A stretch of 56,894 nt of DNA from Fragilaria crotonensis. Its lineage: Eukaryota; Bacillariophyta; Fragilariophyceae; Fragilariales; Fragilariaceae. Numbering within the stretch: the first letter of the stretch is position 1; each line of letters starts with the position of its first letter. Position numbers and translations under genes: made by a program. Shown here piece by piece: positions 1-11,085 of the stretch. The notes beneath the pieces are model-generated. The model worked only from the letters and a program-made list of their open reading frames with translations, did no database searches and was not told where the DNA came from. Where the stretch lies: assembly GCA_022925895.1 (NCBI GenBank), contig JAKSYS010000396.1, positions 1 to 56,894 on the forward strand, read 5' to 3'.

Positions 1-1846
1 GCTGGCAGATTTAAAGGACTCTTACCCAGTTCAAGTTGCCGACTACGCCGTTACAAACAACCTGTCCAAACGAACCAGCGTTCCGATGGTGGGTCCATTG
101 TACTCAAGAAGCGAGAAAGGATTCTAAAAAGGTCAAGTCGAAATATTGGTCGGTTTCACACAATACGGATTAGAACTCCCGAAAAGTGTCGCCCATGCGT
201 TAGCGATCGACAAGAGAACGGGAACGGATTTCTGGACGAAGGCGATCGAAAAAGAGATTCGAACGTTTTCCTGCATTCGAGTTTATCGAGACGACGACAC
301 AAAAGTTCCACCTGGGTACGAGTTCGTTGATACATATTTTGTCTTCGACATCAAAATGGACCTTACTAGAAAGGCCAGATTGGTAGCGCGAGGCAATATG
401 ACCGAGGCAACGAAGGAACAAACGTTTGCGTCTGTCGAGCAGAGATACGGTGAGACTCTTCTTCCTCTTGGCCGCTCTCAACGATTTAGACCTCTTGTCG
501 TGTGATATTAAAATGCTTACCTGGCGGCACCGAATAAGGAAAGGTGTGGACTAAGTTTACTGATCAATTAGGACCTGAGTACAATGGTAAAGAGCTATAA
601 TCGCGAAAGCTCTCTATGGCTTAAGATCGAGCGGAAGATCGTTTCGCGACTACTTGGCTAAATTTATGGGAACTGGGCTTCGCGTCGTCAGCTGACCCTG
701 ATCTGTGGATGAAAGCGGCGGTCAAACCGAACGGGGACAAAGTCTACGAGTACGTCATATCGTACGTGGACGACTTGATTTTCAAGGAATAGATCCGAGG
801 GCTTTATGGATGCCCTGGGACAGCGTTTTACCTTGAAGCCCGGGAGCATTAAAGAACCAGATACTTATTTGGGCGTTGACATAAAGAAATTCCGTATCCC
901 AGATTCTGACAGCCCGATAAGGTGCGGTGGGCGTTCGAGTCAACTTCATACGTGAAGAAGGCGATCGCCGACCTGGAAAAGGAACTTGAAGATGCCGATC
1001 TCAGACTGTTGCCAAATGCAAAGACTCCGCTGGCAAGTGGATACCGGCCTGAGTTAGACCTTTCAGCGGAGTTGGGGCAAACAATTGAACTACTATCAAG
1101 GTTTGATTGGCGTCCTCAGATGGATTTGCGAAATTGGGAGGATTGATGTTTTGATGCCGGTGTCGTTAATGTCGCGGTACTTGGTATCGGCACGACAAGG
1201 ACATTTAGAACAAGTCTTCCATATTTTTGCATACTTAAAGCATCATCCGAGATCGACAATGGTGTTCGACGATACGATCCCGACATTCCGAGGTGAGCGA
1301 TTCGTCAAATGTGACTGGTCCGAGTTCTACCCCGACGCAGCCGAAGCAATACCCGAAAACATGCCGACGCCACGTGGAAAGGATGTCACAATGTCATGTT
1401 TCGTGGATGCTGACCACGCAGGGTGTAGAGAGACAAGGAGGTCACATTCAGGGATCTTAATATTCGTTAATCGAGCGCCGATACTTTGGTTTTCCAAGAG
1501 GCAGAATACGGTCGAGGCGTCTACGTATGGTTCAGAGTTACTTGCAATGCGACTATCGATTGAGATGATAGAGGGACTACGTTACAAACTGCGGATGATG
1601 GGTGTTCCGCTAACCGAGGAATGCTCCGTGTTTTGTGATAATTCGGCAGTTGTGACTAATTCCCGACCTGAATCGACACTCAAGAAGAAGCACGCTGCAA
1701 TTAACTTTCACCGCGTACGCGAAGCGATTGCTGCCGGGACCATCAGGGTGGCAAAAGAAAACACACAGACGAACTTGGCAGATATCTTGACAAAGTTAAT
1801 GCCAGGACCGAAGATGAAGGAGTTGTTGCATAACATACTCTGGTAA
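1..1846 (+). pseudogene. E0: copia pol 3' part (integrase tail, RT, RNase H), frameshifted
   Basis: This is the 3' half of a Ty1/copia-type pol, cut by the window start. Base 1 falls in the chromo-like tail after integrase (ADLKDSYPVQVADYAV). RT begins near base 146 (ELPKSVAHALAIDKRTGTDF) and the palm motif YVDD is at 763-774. RNase H is open from 1085 to 1846, with VDADHAG, the SEL acidic position, CDNSAVV and NLADILTK. Roughly 490-1085 can only be read by changing frame several times, so the copy is dead. Protein motifs put it in the same clade as N3-N6 (DSHADTC protease clade), although its own protease is outside the window. Domain identity is clear; the number of frameshifts is approximate. 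Confidence 0.85.
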
Positions 1847-2027
1847 TCGACGACCAACACCTGGGACACAATTGGGTAGTCGCGATATAATGGTAACTGT
1901 CCATCGAAAACAGTAGGTGACCGTCGCAGGGTTATATATGTTAACGACGTAGCCGGGGCCTCTGTCGATCGGTTCAGGAAGTGTGATTCGCCTCTGATTC
2001 AGGAACTTAATTCAGAGTCGCGGGGAC
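1847..2027 (+). other. E0 3' untranslated region ending in polypurine tract
   Basis: No ORF is visible. The last bases, GAGTCGCGGGGAC (2015-2027), resemble the polypurine tracts directly before the 3' LTRs of N3 (GCGGGGAC) and N5/N6 (GAGGGGAC), and so mark the start of the E0 LTR. Confidence 0.6.
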
Positions 2028-2245
2028 TGTTGATATTACAAGCTACCGGTACTGTATCATTCAGGATGCTATGAATCATGTATCAAGTATCAAGTACCAT
2101 TATACGGTACTACATCTGCACAGTACGACTCGGGATTGAAGGATGACTCCGAACAAGGTAATGCTCACTTTTCTATGTTTTAGATAATTCATAACTGAAT
2201 CAAGACATGCTTTCCTGCAAGGATGATCTACTTGTAGGATTAACA
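2028..2245 (+). repeat. E0 3' LTR
   Basis: The stretch begins TGTTGATATT directly after the polypurine tract and ends GGATTAACA, giving short inverted ends TGTT/AACA. At 218 bp it is close to the other LTRs of this clade (155-255 bp). The partner 5' LTR is outside the window, so the boundaries rest on the PPT and terminal motifs alone. Confidence 0.5.
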
Positions 2246-2281
2246 CACACTCCCCCATTGGGAAAGCAAAGGAAGTGTGCA

Positions 2282-2480
2282 TGAAATTAAAGTTGATTCA
2301 CTTCGGTGAAAAAGTAAAATTATAAAGATAAATCTATTCTTCAAACTCCGAACACGAGTAGTGGTTCGCTCGTATCCGGTATGTATTGCACGATCAGAAT
2401 TTCACAATGAAATTCCGATGACCGATGACTTTCCCGATGGGTCAGCGCTTTAAACCTGACTCAGCCTCGATTACGTCACA
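2282..2480 (-). repeat. O 3' LTR (intact, 199 bp)
   Basis: On the minus strand it runs TGTGACGTAATCG...TTTAATTTCA. It is preceded by a purine run (GCGAGAGGGAG) after the pol stop. Bases 2282-2423 match 31449-31590 with one visible substitution, and 2420-2480 match 39087-39147. That overlap is what proves the right-hand LTR was split by N5. Confidence 0.9.
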
Positions 2481-2511
2481 CTCCCTCTCGCGCCCGTCGG
2501 GATGGGGGAGG

Positions 2512-5500
2512 TCACCAACCAAGTACTGTACGACGATGTCGTTGCAAGGTTTCTTCGTTCAGCGCCTTCGTTAGAAAATCAGCCGGTTGCTCATGCGTAC
2601 TTATCGGATGAATGCTTATTTCTTTCCTCTCCACGTAATCTCGGAAATGATGTAGACGCACGTTCAGATGTTTCGTCCGCGGTCTGTATTTGTGGATTTT
2701 CGCCATTTCTAGCGCTCCACTGTTATCCTCGAATACGTGGCAGTGAACCCTCGCTTGTGGCGCACTGATGGGGAAGCCTCTTCGCTTCATTTCCTTCAAG
2801 AGTTGCATGATCGGTATCGCATCTCGTAATGCGTAACTCAATCCCGTGTATTCGCTCTCGGTGGATGATAACGCCACCTCCGTTTGCAACTGTGATTTCC
2901 ACAGGAGAGGACAGCCTGCGTAGTTGATTATGTAACCATGTCGCGACCTCGCCGTATCGCGGTCATGTGCCTCCGCTGGGTCCCAATCGCCACAGAAACT
3001 GGCGTCGACATATACTTCGAGTTCTTTGTTCGCCAATGGTCTCATGATTGTTCCCATGGTTCGCGTGCCTTTCAAGTACCGCCCCAACCATCTCACGGCT
3101 TCGCCGTGCTCGATCTTTGGGTCCGATACGAAACGTGCACATTGGTGGACAGCATAAGAGATATCGCTTCGCGTTGCCTTTTCAAGGTAGTTTAATTTTC
3201 CTATAACGGAGCGATAGTTGAACGAATCGTCGAACGACGGGGATTTAGAGTGTCGTGCGAGAAGCTTTGAAGATGCTGCAGGTGTCGATCGGGTGTTGAT
3301 TTTATCATCGTCCAGTCGCAGGTCCTTGAGAATCTGATCAATGAGGTGGGGTTGCGTTAAGTGTATCGTCCCATCTTGCCTCCTGTCGATGTTGACTCCC
3401 AAGAAATCCGCTAGGTCGCCTTCAACGGTGATCTGAAGATTCGCTTTCGTTTGCAACTCCTCGATGATCTTTTCGATCTCTCTTTTGTCCGGTCCTGCCA
3501 ACAGACTGTCGTCCGTGTACAGAACATACAGCGTCTTTCCTCGATAGAATACGCACTCGTCGACTTTTGATTGCTTGAAGTTAAGTTCGTTCACTAGTTT
3601 CGAAACAAGGAATTGATTCCAGACTCGGCCTGCCTGTTTCTGGCCGTAGATGTTCCGATGCAGCTTCAGAACGTAGTCCTTCGGGTCTGAGTCGCACTCG
3701 AGGTCGATCCCTTTGGTATCTTCATATAAAGTGTCTTTTCAATCGGCGCCTGAGCGAATGCCTGCACGAAGTCAATCTGCTTCGTGTGCCATCCGTGGAG
3801 AGCGGTGAGTCAAGAGCATGCGCACCGAGTTCCATGATGCAACGGGCGAATAAGTCATGTCGTAGTGTTCACCTTTTCGCATCCTGGAGCCATCGATATT
3901 GAGTCGCGCTTTGTATTTCTTAATCTCGCCTGTTTTCGCATCTCTCTTTCGTCGCATCTGCCAGACTGCCGGTAAAACGGTTTGGTCGCTGGGGACCTCG
4001 GACTTGTGTACGACGGTAAAATTACCATTTTCGAACTGGTCCGTCACCTCTTTCAGCATGCTCGATTGGAACTCCTCGCTGTCCTTTTCTCGCATTGCTT
4101 GGTGGTAGTACATTGTGTCTGGGTCTGACACAGCTTTGAGTGCAAGTAGGGGTTCGTCCCAGTTGATCTCGTCGTTGTCGGGGAACATTGCCACGTAGCA
4201 AAAGATCTCCCCTTCAACGTCGTGCGACGTGAGATCTGATATCTCCGTCGTCATCGCTTCAATCAACCGCGGTGCAGGCCTGGCCTTTCGGCCTGACCTG
4301 GTCGTTGTTTCGACCATAGTGTTGTCAACCTCCGTCGAAGCACCTTCCTCGTAACGGGGTATCGGTGGGCCGTCGCCCCCGACGTTCGCTGCAGCTCGTA
4401 CCCTTGTGTATCGCGGGTCCGTTGTTTGTGCCTGCTCCTTTGACTTTCCCTGACTTCTTTTCCGTTTGTTTGATCCCGGCCGTTGCTCACGCATCGCGGC
4501 ACCGGTGATCGTTGTCATATCCTTAGCTGGTTTCGACCTGCGCTCCTTGGAGTCCGACTCCCTCTGAGCGACAAAGCCTGCTCGGATCTGCCACATTGAT
4601 TTCGTGGTGACGTCTTTGACGGTATCGAACGTTGGGTCGAAAGCGACATGGAACTGTGGGCTAACCAGTCCAGTCTCTCGACTCAACACAAGCGATACGC
4701 TTCTCCCGTGTTGTGGGGATTTGCCCAGGTAGATACCCGGTTTGGATCGGTGCCTCCATTTGTGGAACGGTCTCTGTCCTTGGAGTTCGTTTTCCAAGAC
4801 ATACGTCGGCGACCCAAAAGGTTTCCAGTGTTTGGGGTTGCTCGAGACTTTGGTTCCCGCGAATATATCGATTGGAGTTCTCCTGTCTCGATCCTGGAAG
4901 CTCGGTGTGTTATTCACCGCTTCGTTCGCGTTTCGTATCGCGTAGGGCCATAAGTTGGCGGTGACGCTGTCCTTCCATCGCGAACTTGCGTGGATTAGCA
5001 TCGACCTCGCCAATTCCTGTAGCTCCCTTATTCGCCTTTCGGCATGGCCGTTTTGGTGGTGGGCGTTTACCCCTGCAAAGGACATTCCTTGTTGGTCCTT
5101 TCTGCACGCCTCCATCCATTGGTGGGCTTTGAATATGCCGTTGTCGGCGTGGTAGTTCGAGATCCGGACGTTATGTCGTTGCGCGAATGCTTCGAATGCC
5201 TTCTTGCCTTCTATCGTCTCTTCGGCCGAGGCTGTCTTTTGTAGGTAGACAAAACCGAGTCGACTGAATTGATCGACGAACACTGTCGCATATTTGTATC
5301 TCTTCGTCGTCAGGAATCCCGTCATCTGCGCGATTAAACCTGGTGTCGGAGAGACTAGTTGGTCGACAGATACGACGTGTCCGGGTCGTTGGGCCGTTTC
5401 ACCCTCCTTCCCTAGTTTGGATGTCTTGCCTCGCCATGGTCGCCGTGTTGCCTTCGAGTATAGGCACGCCGAACATGTTGGTATCCTGCAGGTTGCGAGT

Positions 5501-6828
5501 CGTTTCGGGAGTATGCCTTGCTTGGCCATCTCTTGTAGCTTGCGCATCGAGATGTGGCCGTATTGGTGATGTAGCATCAGCAGCTCGGCCAGGTCGCTCG
5601 GTTGTCGGTCTTCCTCGTCGGTTATGACGTTTATTTCTGACGTGGGCTCCGTTGTGTTTCCTCCCTCTGAGGCCGTTGTGAAGGGGCCATTTAAGGAGAA
5701 GTCGACGGGCGTCGCTCTAGCGGATCCGTCGGTTTCGGTCGTTGTCGGAGGGGGCGTCCATGTTTGTTGCCATGGAGTTGCCTCGTCCGACGGTCGTTCC
5801 TCCACATCGTACGCGTCCGCTTGCTCGTCCTCGTCGTCGGAGATGATTCCACTCGGCAAGGCGATTGGATCTGACATTGGTTCGTTCAGATCGGCCTCAC
5901 AACAGAACGCCTTGAAGTTCCGATACCCTGGAGCCAACGTGAACGTCGCAACGTTGTCCCGTTTTCCCAGTTGAATTGTTTTCTGGTGTCGTCCACCGTC
6001 CCAAAACATGACACACTCGTTGCCATCGGTGCGCTCTCCGCACTCGCGCTGGTGTCGCTTGTGGCGTGCTTGCGTCTGGGCCCAATGTTGTGGGCTGAGC
6101 AATCGCACTCTGCCATCTGGAACGTAGTACGAATTCGGGATTTTGAACGTTGTGACAATTCCCTGGTCGTCCTCCCAACTCCATTTTAACGTGCCGACCT
6201 TGATGTTCGTTGTTCTGGATCCCCCAAAACCTTTAACAATTCGATTGCTTGGTTCGAGTGGTCCGTCGAAATCATTTGGGTCGTGGGATATGCACGCAGA
6301 GCATCGATTATCTATTCCAACGAGTTCGGAGTCCGTATCGAAACGTACCTCCCTCTCGGTCGATATGGTCGCGTTCGCCTGCATTGCCAAGACGGCGGAC
6401 ATCGCCATCACCTTGCACGTGGTGCGACAGTGTCGATGCACTGCGCCTCGTATTCGGCGCCGTCTTGTTCCTCTCGGCGTTGCAGCGATGCGTTCGATCC
6501 ATTCGCCTATCGCGGTTGCCAATCGTGTCGCCTCTTTTGATCCTCTCATCCACCAACATGGAGGTTTATGTTTCCTCTTTCTGATCGTTGGTGATCGGAG
6601 GATCGACGCGATCAATACAATGAGCAGTTGGATCGGTATCTTCGCGGTTCGCAACGCTTTAGTTGTTAGGTCGCAGAGGGATGGTTCGGCACGCTCTCGG
6701 ATCGTGTGTCCGATTCGCTTAATTGTTGTGAGTAGTAGGGTGGGTTGAGGCCATTGCACAGTTATCGTCAGCACTAGTAACGTTATCGTTAATAACGTCG
6801 TTGCCAAAGTCGTGGCCCACCCTCCCCG
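2512..6828 (-). pseudogene. O pol: protease, HHCC, integrase, RT, RNase H
   Basis: The long frame 6807-3772 and the frame 3594-2512 together form one copia pol. Counting from codon 6807, the protease-position motif is GIDNRCS (about residue 166). The GAG-pre-integrase zinc finger has H413/H418 and C445/C448. Integrase has D482, D555 and E590 (34 residues between the last two). RT starts near residue 900; its catalytic box is YTDDS in the downstream frame, followed by RNase H (VDASFCGDW, STESEY, EDNSGAL). Two 1-nt shifts near 3805 and 3713 break RT. Pol follows gag in the same frame after a single UGA. The N-terminus is hydrophobic (LATTLLTITLLVLTITV). It resembles diatom copia elements; it is non-functional as read. 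Confidence 0.88.
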
Positions 6829-6831
6829 TCA
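6829..6831 (-). other. O in-frame gag/pol stop, UGA-CGG
   Basis: Gag ends DENSD-UGA and the next codons CGG GGA GGG stay open in the same frame into pol. No ATG lies at the start of pol: the codon at 6807 is TTG. UGA followed by C is a known leaky context, so readthrough is inferred. Confidence 0.6.
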
Positions 6832-7633
6832 ATCACTGTTTTCGTCGGATACTTCATGCTCAGCAACCTTCTGCTCCATCTTTGCAACATAGGCCTTAGC
6901 AATCTTCAACTTCTTGACGATTCCTTTCTTGTTGTCTTTGTTGTCGGAGCTTGCGGTTCTCTTCGTCGCATGTGTTTCCGAGTTGGGTGGTGGTGCACCT
7001 CCGCGGCAGTCCTTGGGCTTGTGTGCCCTCCTTTTTTCGCAGGTGCCGCCGGTGTCCTTGCCACACCAGTAGTAGGTGAATTCCTTGAATTTGGCTACCT
7101 TCTTCTCACCGGGCTTTGGTGGAGGCCAGTTCTTAGGGTGTTCAGCCTTTCCACCATCCTTGCCCGATTGTTTGGTCCGCTCTCCGGTCTTGCTTTTCCC
7201 TGTGGACGCACTTTTCTTTCCCATCTCGATGGAGACCTTTTTGTTCAGGTTCTTCATTGTGGAGGTGAGCTTCGCTTCGAGAGCGACGATCTTTTCCTCC
7301 GCTGTGGGGGCGTTCCAGGTACCTTTCTCGACCATGGCGTCGTACTTGTTCTTCGCCGATATCATCAAGTCGTCAGGGGATATTTCGTTCCCCTCCTCGT
7401 GGTCGTCCTGCTTGCGAGTGAGCCAAGCTCTGAACGTCTCGTCGCTCACTGCACCATAACCCTTGAAGAGGTTGATGAGAAGGTCAGAGGTTGTCTGGTT
7501 TCTCGCCGACAATGACTGGATGAGGAGCTTGACGTATTGGTTGAACTTTCCGATATCGCTGTTGATGGTGATGATGTATGTGTCCAACGTCGACAACTTG
7601 GTTCGGATTTGATTCGTTGTCGCGTTCGTGTCC
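6829..7633 (-). pseudogene. O gag, 3' portion
   Basis: This is the C-terminal two thirds of the O Gag, reading from DTNATTNQIRTKL to DENSD. It has a helical region, a Lys-rich linker and a zinc-knuckle-like stretch (YYWCGKDTGGTCEKRRAHKP, then KDC) of the kind used to bind genomic RNA. Its 5' edge at 7633 is the left insertion point of N1, and the codons continue at 15104/15105. The first 20 or so residues of the computed frame (7634-7695) belong to N1, not to Gag. Confidence 0.85.
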
Positions 7634-7959
7634 TTACATGGTCTGTGGTAGCCTAGTACTACGGTGCCTCCAGCGACACTAGCACCCAACAACACAGTAT
7701 GCGGTACCGAGACACTACGCCGTTATTAACAAAGCAGGCAGCCACGATGCACATGATATATTTTCTTCGGGTGTGGATACTGGATTGAACTACGAGGCAG
7801 GTCACCATTCGAATGCTCACACCAAAAAGAGCAGAAACGTGATCTCGCCGATCGAAGCTGGAGTGGGAAATTATTGGCTCACATCTATCCATCATCGGAT
7901 TGATTGTGCCTTCTCCACACCAGCATCCCATCCAAGCAACTAGCTTTAATATTTAATTT
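7634..7959 (+). repeat. N1 repeat A1
   Basis: The first copy of the 326-bp A repeat starts TTACATGG and ends TTTAATATTTAATTT, four bases before the ORF1 ATG. It differs from A2 at two positions near its start (G/C in TGTGG, G/A in TACGG). It probably carries the promoter and leader; no clear core element was identified. Confidence 0.92.
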
Positions 7960-7962
7960 TCA

Positions 7963-10047
7963 ATGGTGTCCGTTTCATTTGTCGACACTAACGCAGTCCA
8001 CAAATGGACCGATTTCTACGAGAAGAATAGGACCGACGGAGGTTCCATCCAGATGCTCTTCGAGGCAAACGCAACAGCCCTTGCCGCTCGGACGCGTAGT
8101 CACCTCAACGACCCCAACAGGCTGACCGAGACTGTGGCGGGAAGCGATCACGGGAACATGATCCTCGTCCCCGGCGCCGAAGGAATCATGCAGCTTATCC
8201 ACCACGGGTTTGCCTGCAACACCGAATCGTCGTTTGTACTAGCCTTCGCCCACGGTAACCTGGGAGAAAGCACAACGTTCAAAGTCGTTGACAGAAACGA
8301 AATGACCAGACCAGCTGTGTTGGAAGGGGTCGCAGTCCCTAGCTTGGAGGGTATGATGAGCGCCGAGTCACCCGAAGAGTTTGGCGCCGTCGAGGCGGAG
8401 GGAAACAACATCCTTGAAGTCTACCCGAACCACTGCCTAGTTACGCCTAGCATTTTCGCTTCGGCGCAAGGATCCAAACTCATCGACTCGAAAGCCCTAG
8501 CCTACCACATCATCGAATCGTTTCAATTATCGGTCGAAGACGACGATGAACTGAGTACCGAAAAAGAGGAAGAAGCGGCCGGATTGGAAAATACACTGGC
8601 ACTGCTCTGGGCGTCGAGCCACGGGCTCCTGAACGAAGTCAGACTGGAAGACGCCCCCGAGAGCACCATGATGAACCACCTCATCAAGGGGGTCAGGGAC
8701 AAACTGGCGGGACGTGACGCCACGCTACCGCCCGGCCCCACCACAGCACCAGCGGCGAGGTCCGGAGGAGAAGCGGCTAGCATGGAATTGATGGCAGCCT
8801 CTTCCCAAAGCATGGTGGCCCTACTGAGCAAATTCCAAGATGGGAGCGAGGCCGAGAGCCGTCGCAAGGAAGCTGACAAGTCGATATTCAAAACCATGGG
8901 CCCGACCCAACGCGACCTCTTCACGTCTCTGTGCACTCGACGGATGAACGTAGAGCCCGCGATGACCATGTTCATGAAAAGCCTCGCATCGAGCGCAACG
9001 CCACAAAAGGCGTTTAACCTAATCCAGTCCGAAACCAGGGATTGGGAGGGGACGTTCTCAGCCGGCGGTTTCCACAAGTTACTCTCTCACGGATTCCTCT
9101 CGCAAGACCCTAACCGCGCAAACCCTGGCGGCTTCACCATCTTCATGTTCTATCCGAAGACGGTCGACCTCGGGGTCAAAGGTGAGAAAGGAAGCAACGA
9201 GCTCCTCCGGGAGTACCTCGGGATGGACGTGTCAGAAGCAACGCTCGAGTTCTACATGAAACAAGGGTTCTACACGCCCAGCTCGCCCACCGACCTCCGC
9301 ATCCAGCTCCAGACGGCGCTCGACATGCTGGAACTCCTGACGTGCGACGGGACCATAGCGGGAAAGGGGCTGGCCTTCATACTGGAACCAAAGCGATGGG
9401 CACGCATGTCCACTGTCCTGAACGACCGATTCAAGACCGAGAAGGACTTTGGGGCCAAGTTCTGCTACACTCTGGATCGCCACCTCCAGACCTTCCTCAA
9501 CAAGATGACCAGGTGGGAAGACATTGCCACAGATGGCCAGCCGCGTTACCTCACCAACAAAGCCGAGGAACTCCTTGAGCGCCTCGAGGATGGACAAGGA
9601 CTCAACATCATGCTGCCTGTCGCTCTGAGCAGCTCCATGACGGCCCCGGCCGGCAAGAAGCGCAGTGGAGCGATGGCAACGGTCACGCCGGATAAGACAG
9701 GAAAGAAGAAGAAGGCAGCCACGCCTGGGGGACCCACACCCGACGAGTCCGACGCCATCCATGCGAACGCCGATACCGTCGCCGCGTGGACACTCCCAAC
9801 AGGGATCAAGTACCTTGACCTGTTCGACGCAAAGATGCCCGGTCTGAAGGGATGGCCGATCCTGCTCGACACGCGGATACCGAAGAAACAGAACCGCGCC
9901 CAGAAGGCGCCCATGTGCGTACGTTTCCAAGCCCTGGGAAAGTGCAAGCAAAGCTGCACTCTGGCCCACATCGCGGCGACCGGCATGCCAGACGACGCTC
10001 GAAACAAAGCCGATTCATTGTTTCGCACCGCCTACACACCTGTCTGA
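7963..10047 (+). CDS. N1 ORF1, Gag-like protein
   Basis: A 694-aa ORF whose ATG lies just after A1. It is in the gag position of a YR retrotransposon and is presumed to be the structural RNA-binding protein. No domain is recognised over most of its length. Near the C-terminus is a Cys/His cluster, CVRFQALGKCKQSCTLAH (C-x8-C-x3-C-x3-H), preceded by a basic linker (GKKKKAA), which fits nucleic-acid binding. It ends in UGA-CAG. The same frame stays open to 10716 and contains the 34-residue repeats, so an extended form by readthrough is possible. The same frame also matches the downstream RT ORF, with two further stops between. Confidence 0.75.
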   Translation: MVSVSFVDTNAVHKWTDFYEKNRTDGGSIQMLFEANATALAARTRSHLNDPNRLTETVAGSDHGNMILVPGAEGIMQLIHHGFACNTESSFVLAFAHGNLGESTTFKVVDRNEMTRPAVLEGVAVPSLEGMMSAESPEEFGAVEAEGNNILEVYPNHCLVTPSIFASAQGSKLIDSKALAYHIIESFQLSVEDDDELSTEKEEEAAGLENTLALLWASSHGLLNEVRLEDAPESTMMNHLIKGVRDKLAGRDATLPPGPTTAPAARSGGEAASMELMAASSQSMVALLSKFQDGSEAESRRKEADKSIFKTMGPTQRDLFTSLCTRRMNVEPAMTMFMKSLASSATPQKAFNLIQSETRDWEGTFSAGGFHKLLSHGFLSQDPNRANPGGFTIFMFYPKTVDLGVKGEKGSNELLREYLGMDVSEATLEFYMKQGFYTPSSPTDLRIQLQTALDMLELLTCDGTIAGKGLAFILEPKRWARMSTVLNDRFKTEKDFGAKFCYTLDRHLQTFLNKMTRWEDIATDGQPRYLTNKAEELLERLEDGQGLNIMLPVALSSSMTAPAGKKRSGAMATVTPDKTGKKKKAATPGGPTPDESDAIHANADTVAAWTLPTGIKYLDLFDAKMPGLKGWPILLDTRIPKKQNRAQKAPMCVRFQALGKCKQSCTLAHIAATGMPDDARNKADSLFRTAYTPV

Positions 10048-10716
10048 CAGGGCTGGCCATCGGGGACGGTGCCCATGCCAACAACCGATGGCCCGCCAAA
10101 ATTACCTCCCACCCACCCCGTGCTCCCGTCCCGAGAGATTCATTCATTGGCCCGACGGGCGCACAAACAAGGGGAGTACATTTCGACAGAAAAGGGCTCA
10201 GCCAGTACGACAGAGCCCAACCCAGGCAGTGCCAGTATGGCAAGCCACGTGGTCGGAGCACCAGACACCGCTCGCGAACACACAGCAGCACGAAAGGGCT
10301 CAGCCAGTACGACAGAGCCCGACCCAGGCAGTGCCAGTATGGCAAGCCACGTGGGCGGAGAGATCGACACCACCCGAAAGCGCCAGTCAGCACTAAGGGG
10401 CTCGTCCAGTACGATCGAGCCAAACACAGGCAGTGCCAGTACGGCAGGCCACACAATCGGATCGCAGCGCCGCTCGAAGACGGGTCAAGGGCCATCAGCC
10501 AGTATGGCAGACACCTTCCCACCAAGGCCCCGGGACCCAACCAAGTATTCAGTCCCGACCCGCCACGTTGCACACGGAACTGTAACGGCGACGGGCCTAC
10601 ACCCCCGGGACAACAGCACCGCAGCCTTCCTCGCCGACGCCGCACTCGCCCGTATGGCGAGGCTGAAGTTCGAAGCCGCGGCGCGGACAGGAAACCCAGC
10701 GCGGCCGAGCTCGTGA
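10048..10716 (+). CDS. N1 ORF1 in-frame extension with 34-aa repeats
   Basis: Following the UGA at 10045-10047, the ORF1 frame is open for another 222 codons. The frame carries Ser/Thr/Pro-rich 34-residue units (KGSASTTEP, then PGSASMASHV). Another frame over the same DNA is open from 9852 to 11051 with repeated QYDRA and QCQYGKP units and continues into a stretch (KMSPLPSDAALFFPEPL) that looks like the leader of the RT protein. Which frame is translated cannot be settled by eye; the repeats keep both open because the unit is 102 bp. Confidence 0.4.
   Translation, partial: QGWPSGTVPMPTTDGPPKLPPTHPVLPSREIHSLARRAHKQGEYISTEKGSASTTEPNPGSASMASHVVGAPDTAREHTAARKGSASTTEPDPGSASMASHVGGEIDTTRKRQSALRGSSSTIEPNTGSASTAGHTIGSQRRSKTGQGPSASMADTFPPRPRDPTKYSVPTRHVAHGTVTATGLHPRDNSTAAFLADAALARMARLKFEAAARTGNPARPSS
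10191..10484 (+). repeat. 102-bp tandem repeat, about three units, in N1
   Basis: AAAGGGCTCAGCCAGTACGA recurs at 10191 and 10293, with a diverged unit near 10395 and a fragment (CAGCCAGTATGGCAGACACC) near 10496. Each unit holds AGTGCCAGTATGGCAAGCCA. The unit length is divisible by three. Confidence 0.85.
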
Positions 10717-11085
10717 GGAGTCGAGTCGCGACAGCCCCGGTTGGCAAACGACAGCCCTCTCCATGGGCCGCCCCAACCTCTCCCAAGCGCGACCAACCAA
10801 CGAGCGCCACTAGGAGGGGGGAGGAACGCAATGCGGGCAGACTCGAAGCCGCCGACCACGTTGACAGAGAAACACTAGGTGAGTTACTATCGAACGTCGT
10901 GCGCCCCTACAAGATGAGTCCGCTCCCCAGCGACGCCGCGCTGTTCTTCCCCGAACCCCTCGAGGGTCCCACCACCGTGGTTCCTGGAAGGAATAAAGAG
11001 GATCTGTGCCAACGAGTCACCCACTCCCACCAAGTCGCCCATTCGCTTTGACTTATCCGACCAGGCCGTCGAACACAACGCAAAG

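Noticed and set aside
2246-2281. Remnant of another LTR element suggested by CACACTCCCCCATTGGG (reverse of an N2-type polypurine tract)
   Set aside because: Too short; no LTR or coding sequence follows on either side, including after 39154.
6143-6748. 201-aa + strand ORF opposite O pol
   Set aside because: Lies over the protease region of pol on the other strand; no independent evidence.
7659-7931. 90-aa antisense ORF present in both A repeats
   Set aside because: Its duplication is explained by A1/A2; it has no domain and overlaps the presumed promoter/leader.
8523-10028. Antisense ORFs of 160-245 aa opposite N1 ORF1
   Set aside because: Codon composition of ORF1 in a GC-rich stretch; no domain and no start context.
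9806-10831. Antisense 341-aa ORF with repeated GLPYWHCL units
   Set aside because: It is the complement of the 102-bp coding repeat and the ORF1 tail; the repeats keep it open by composition.
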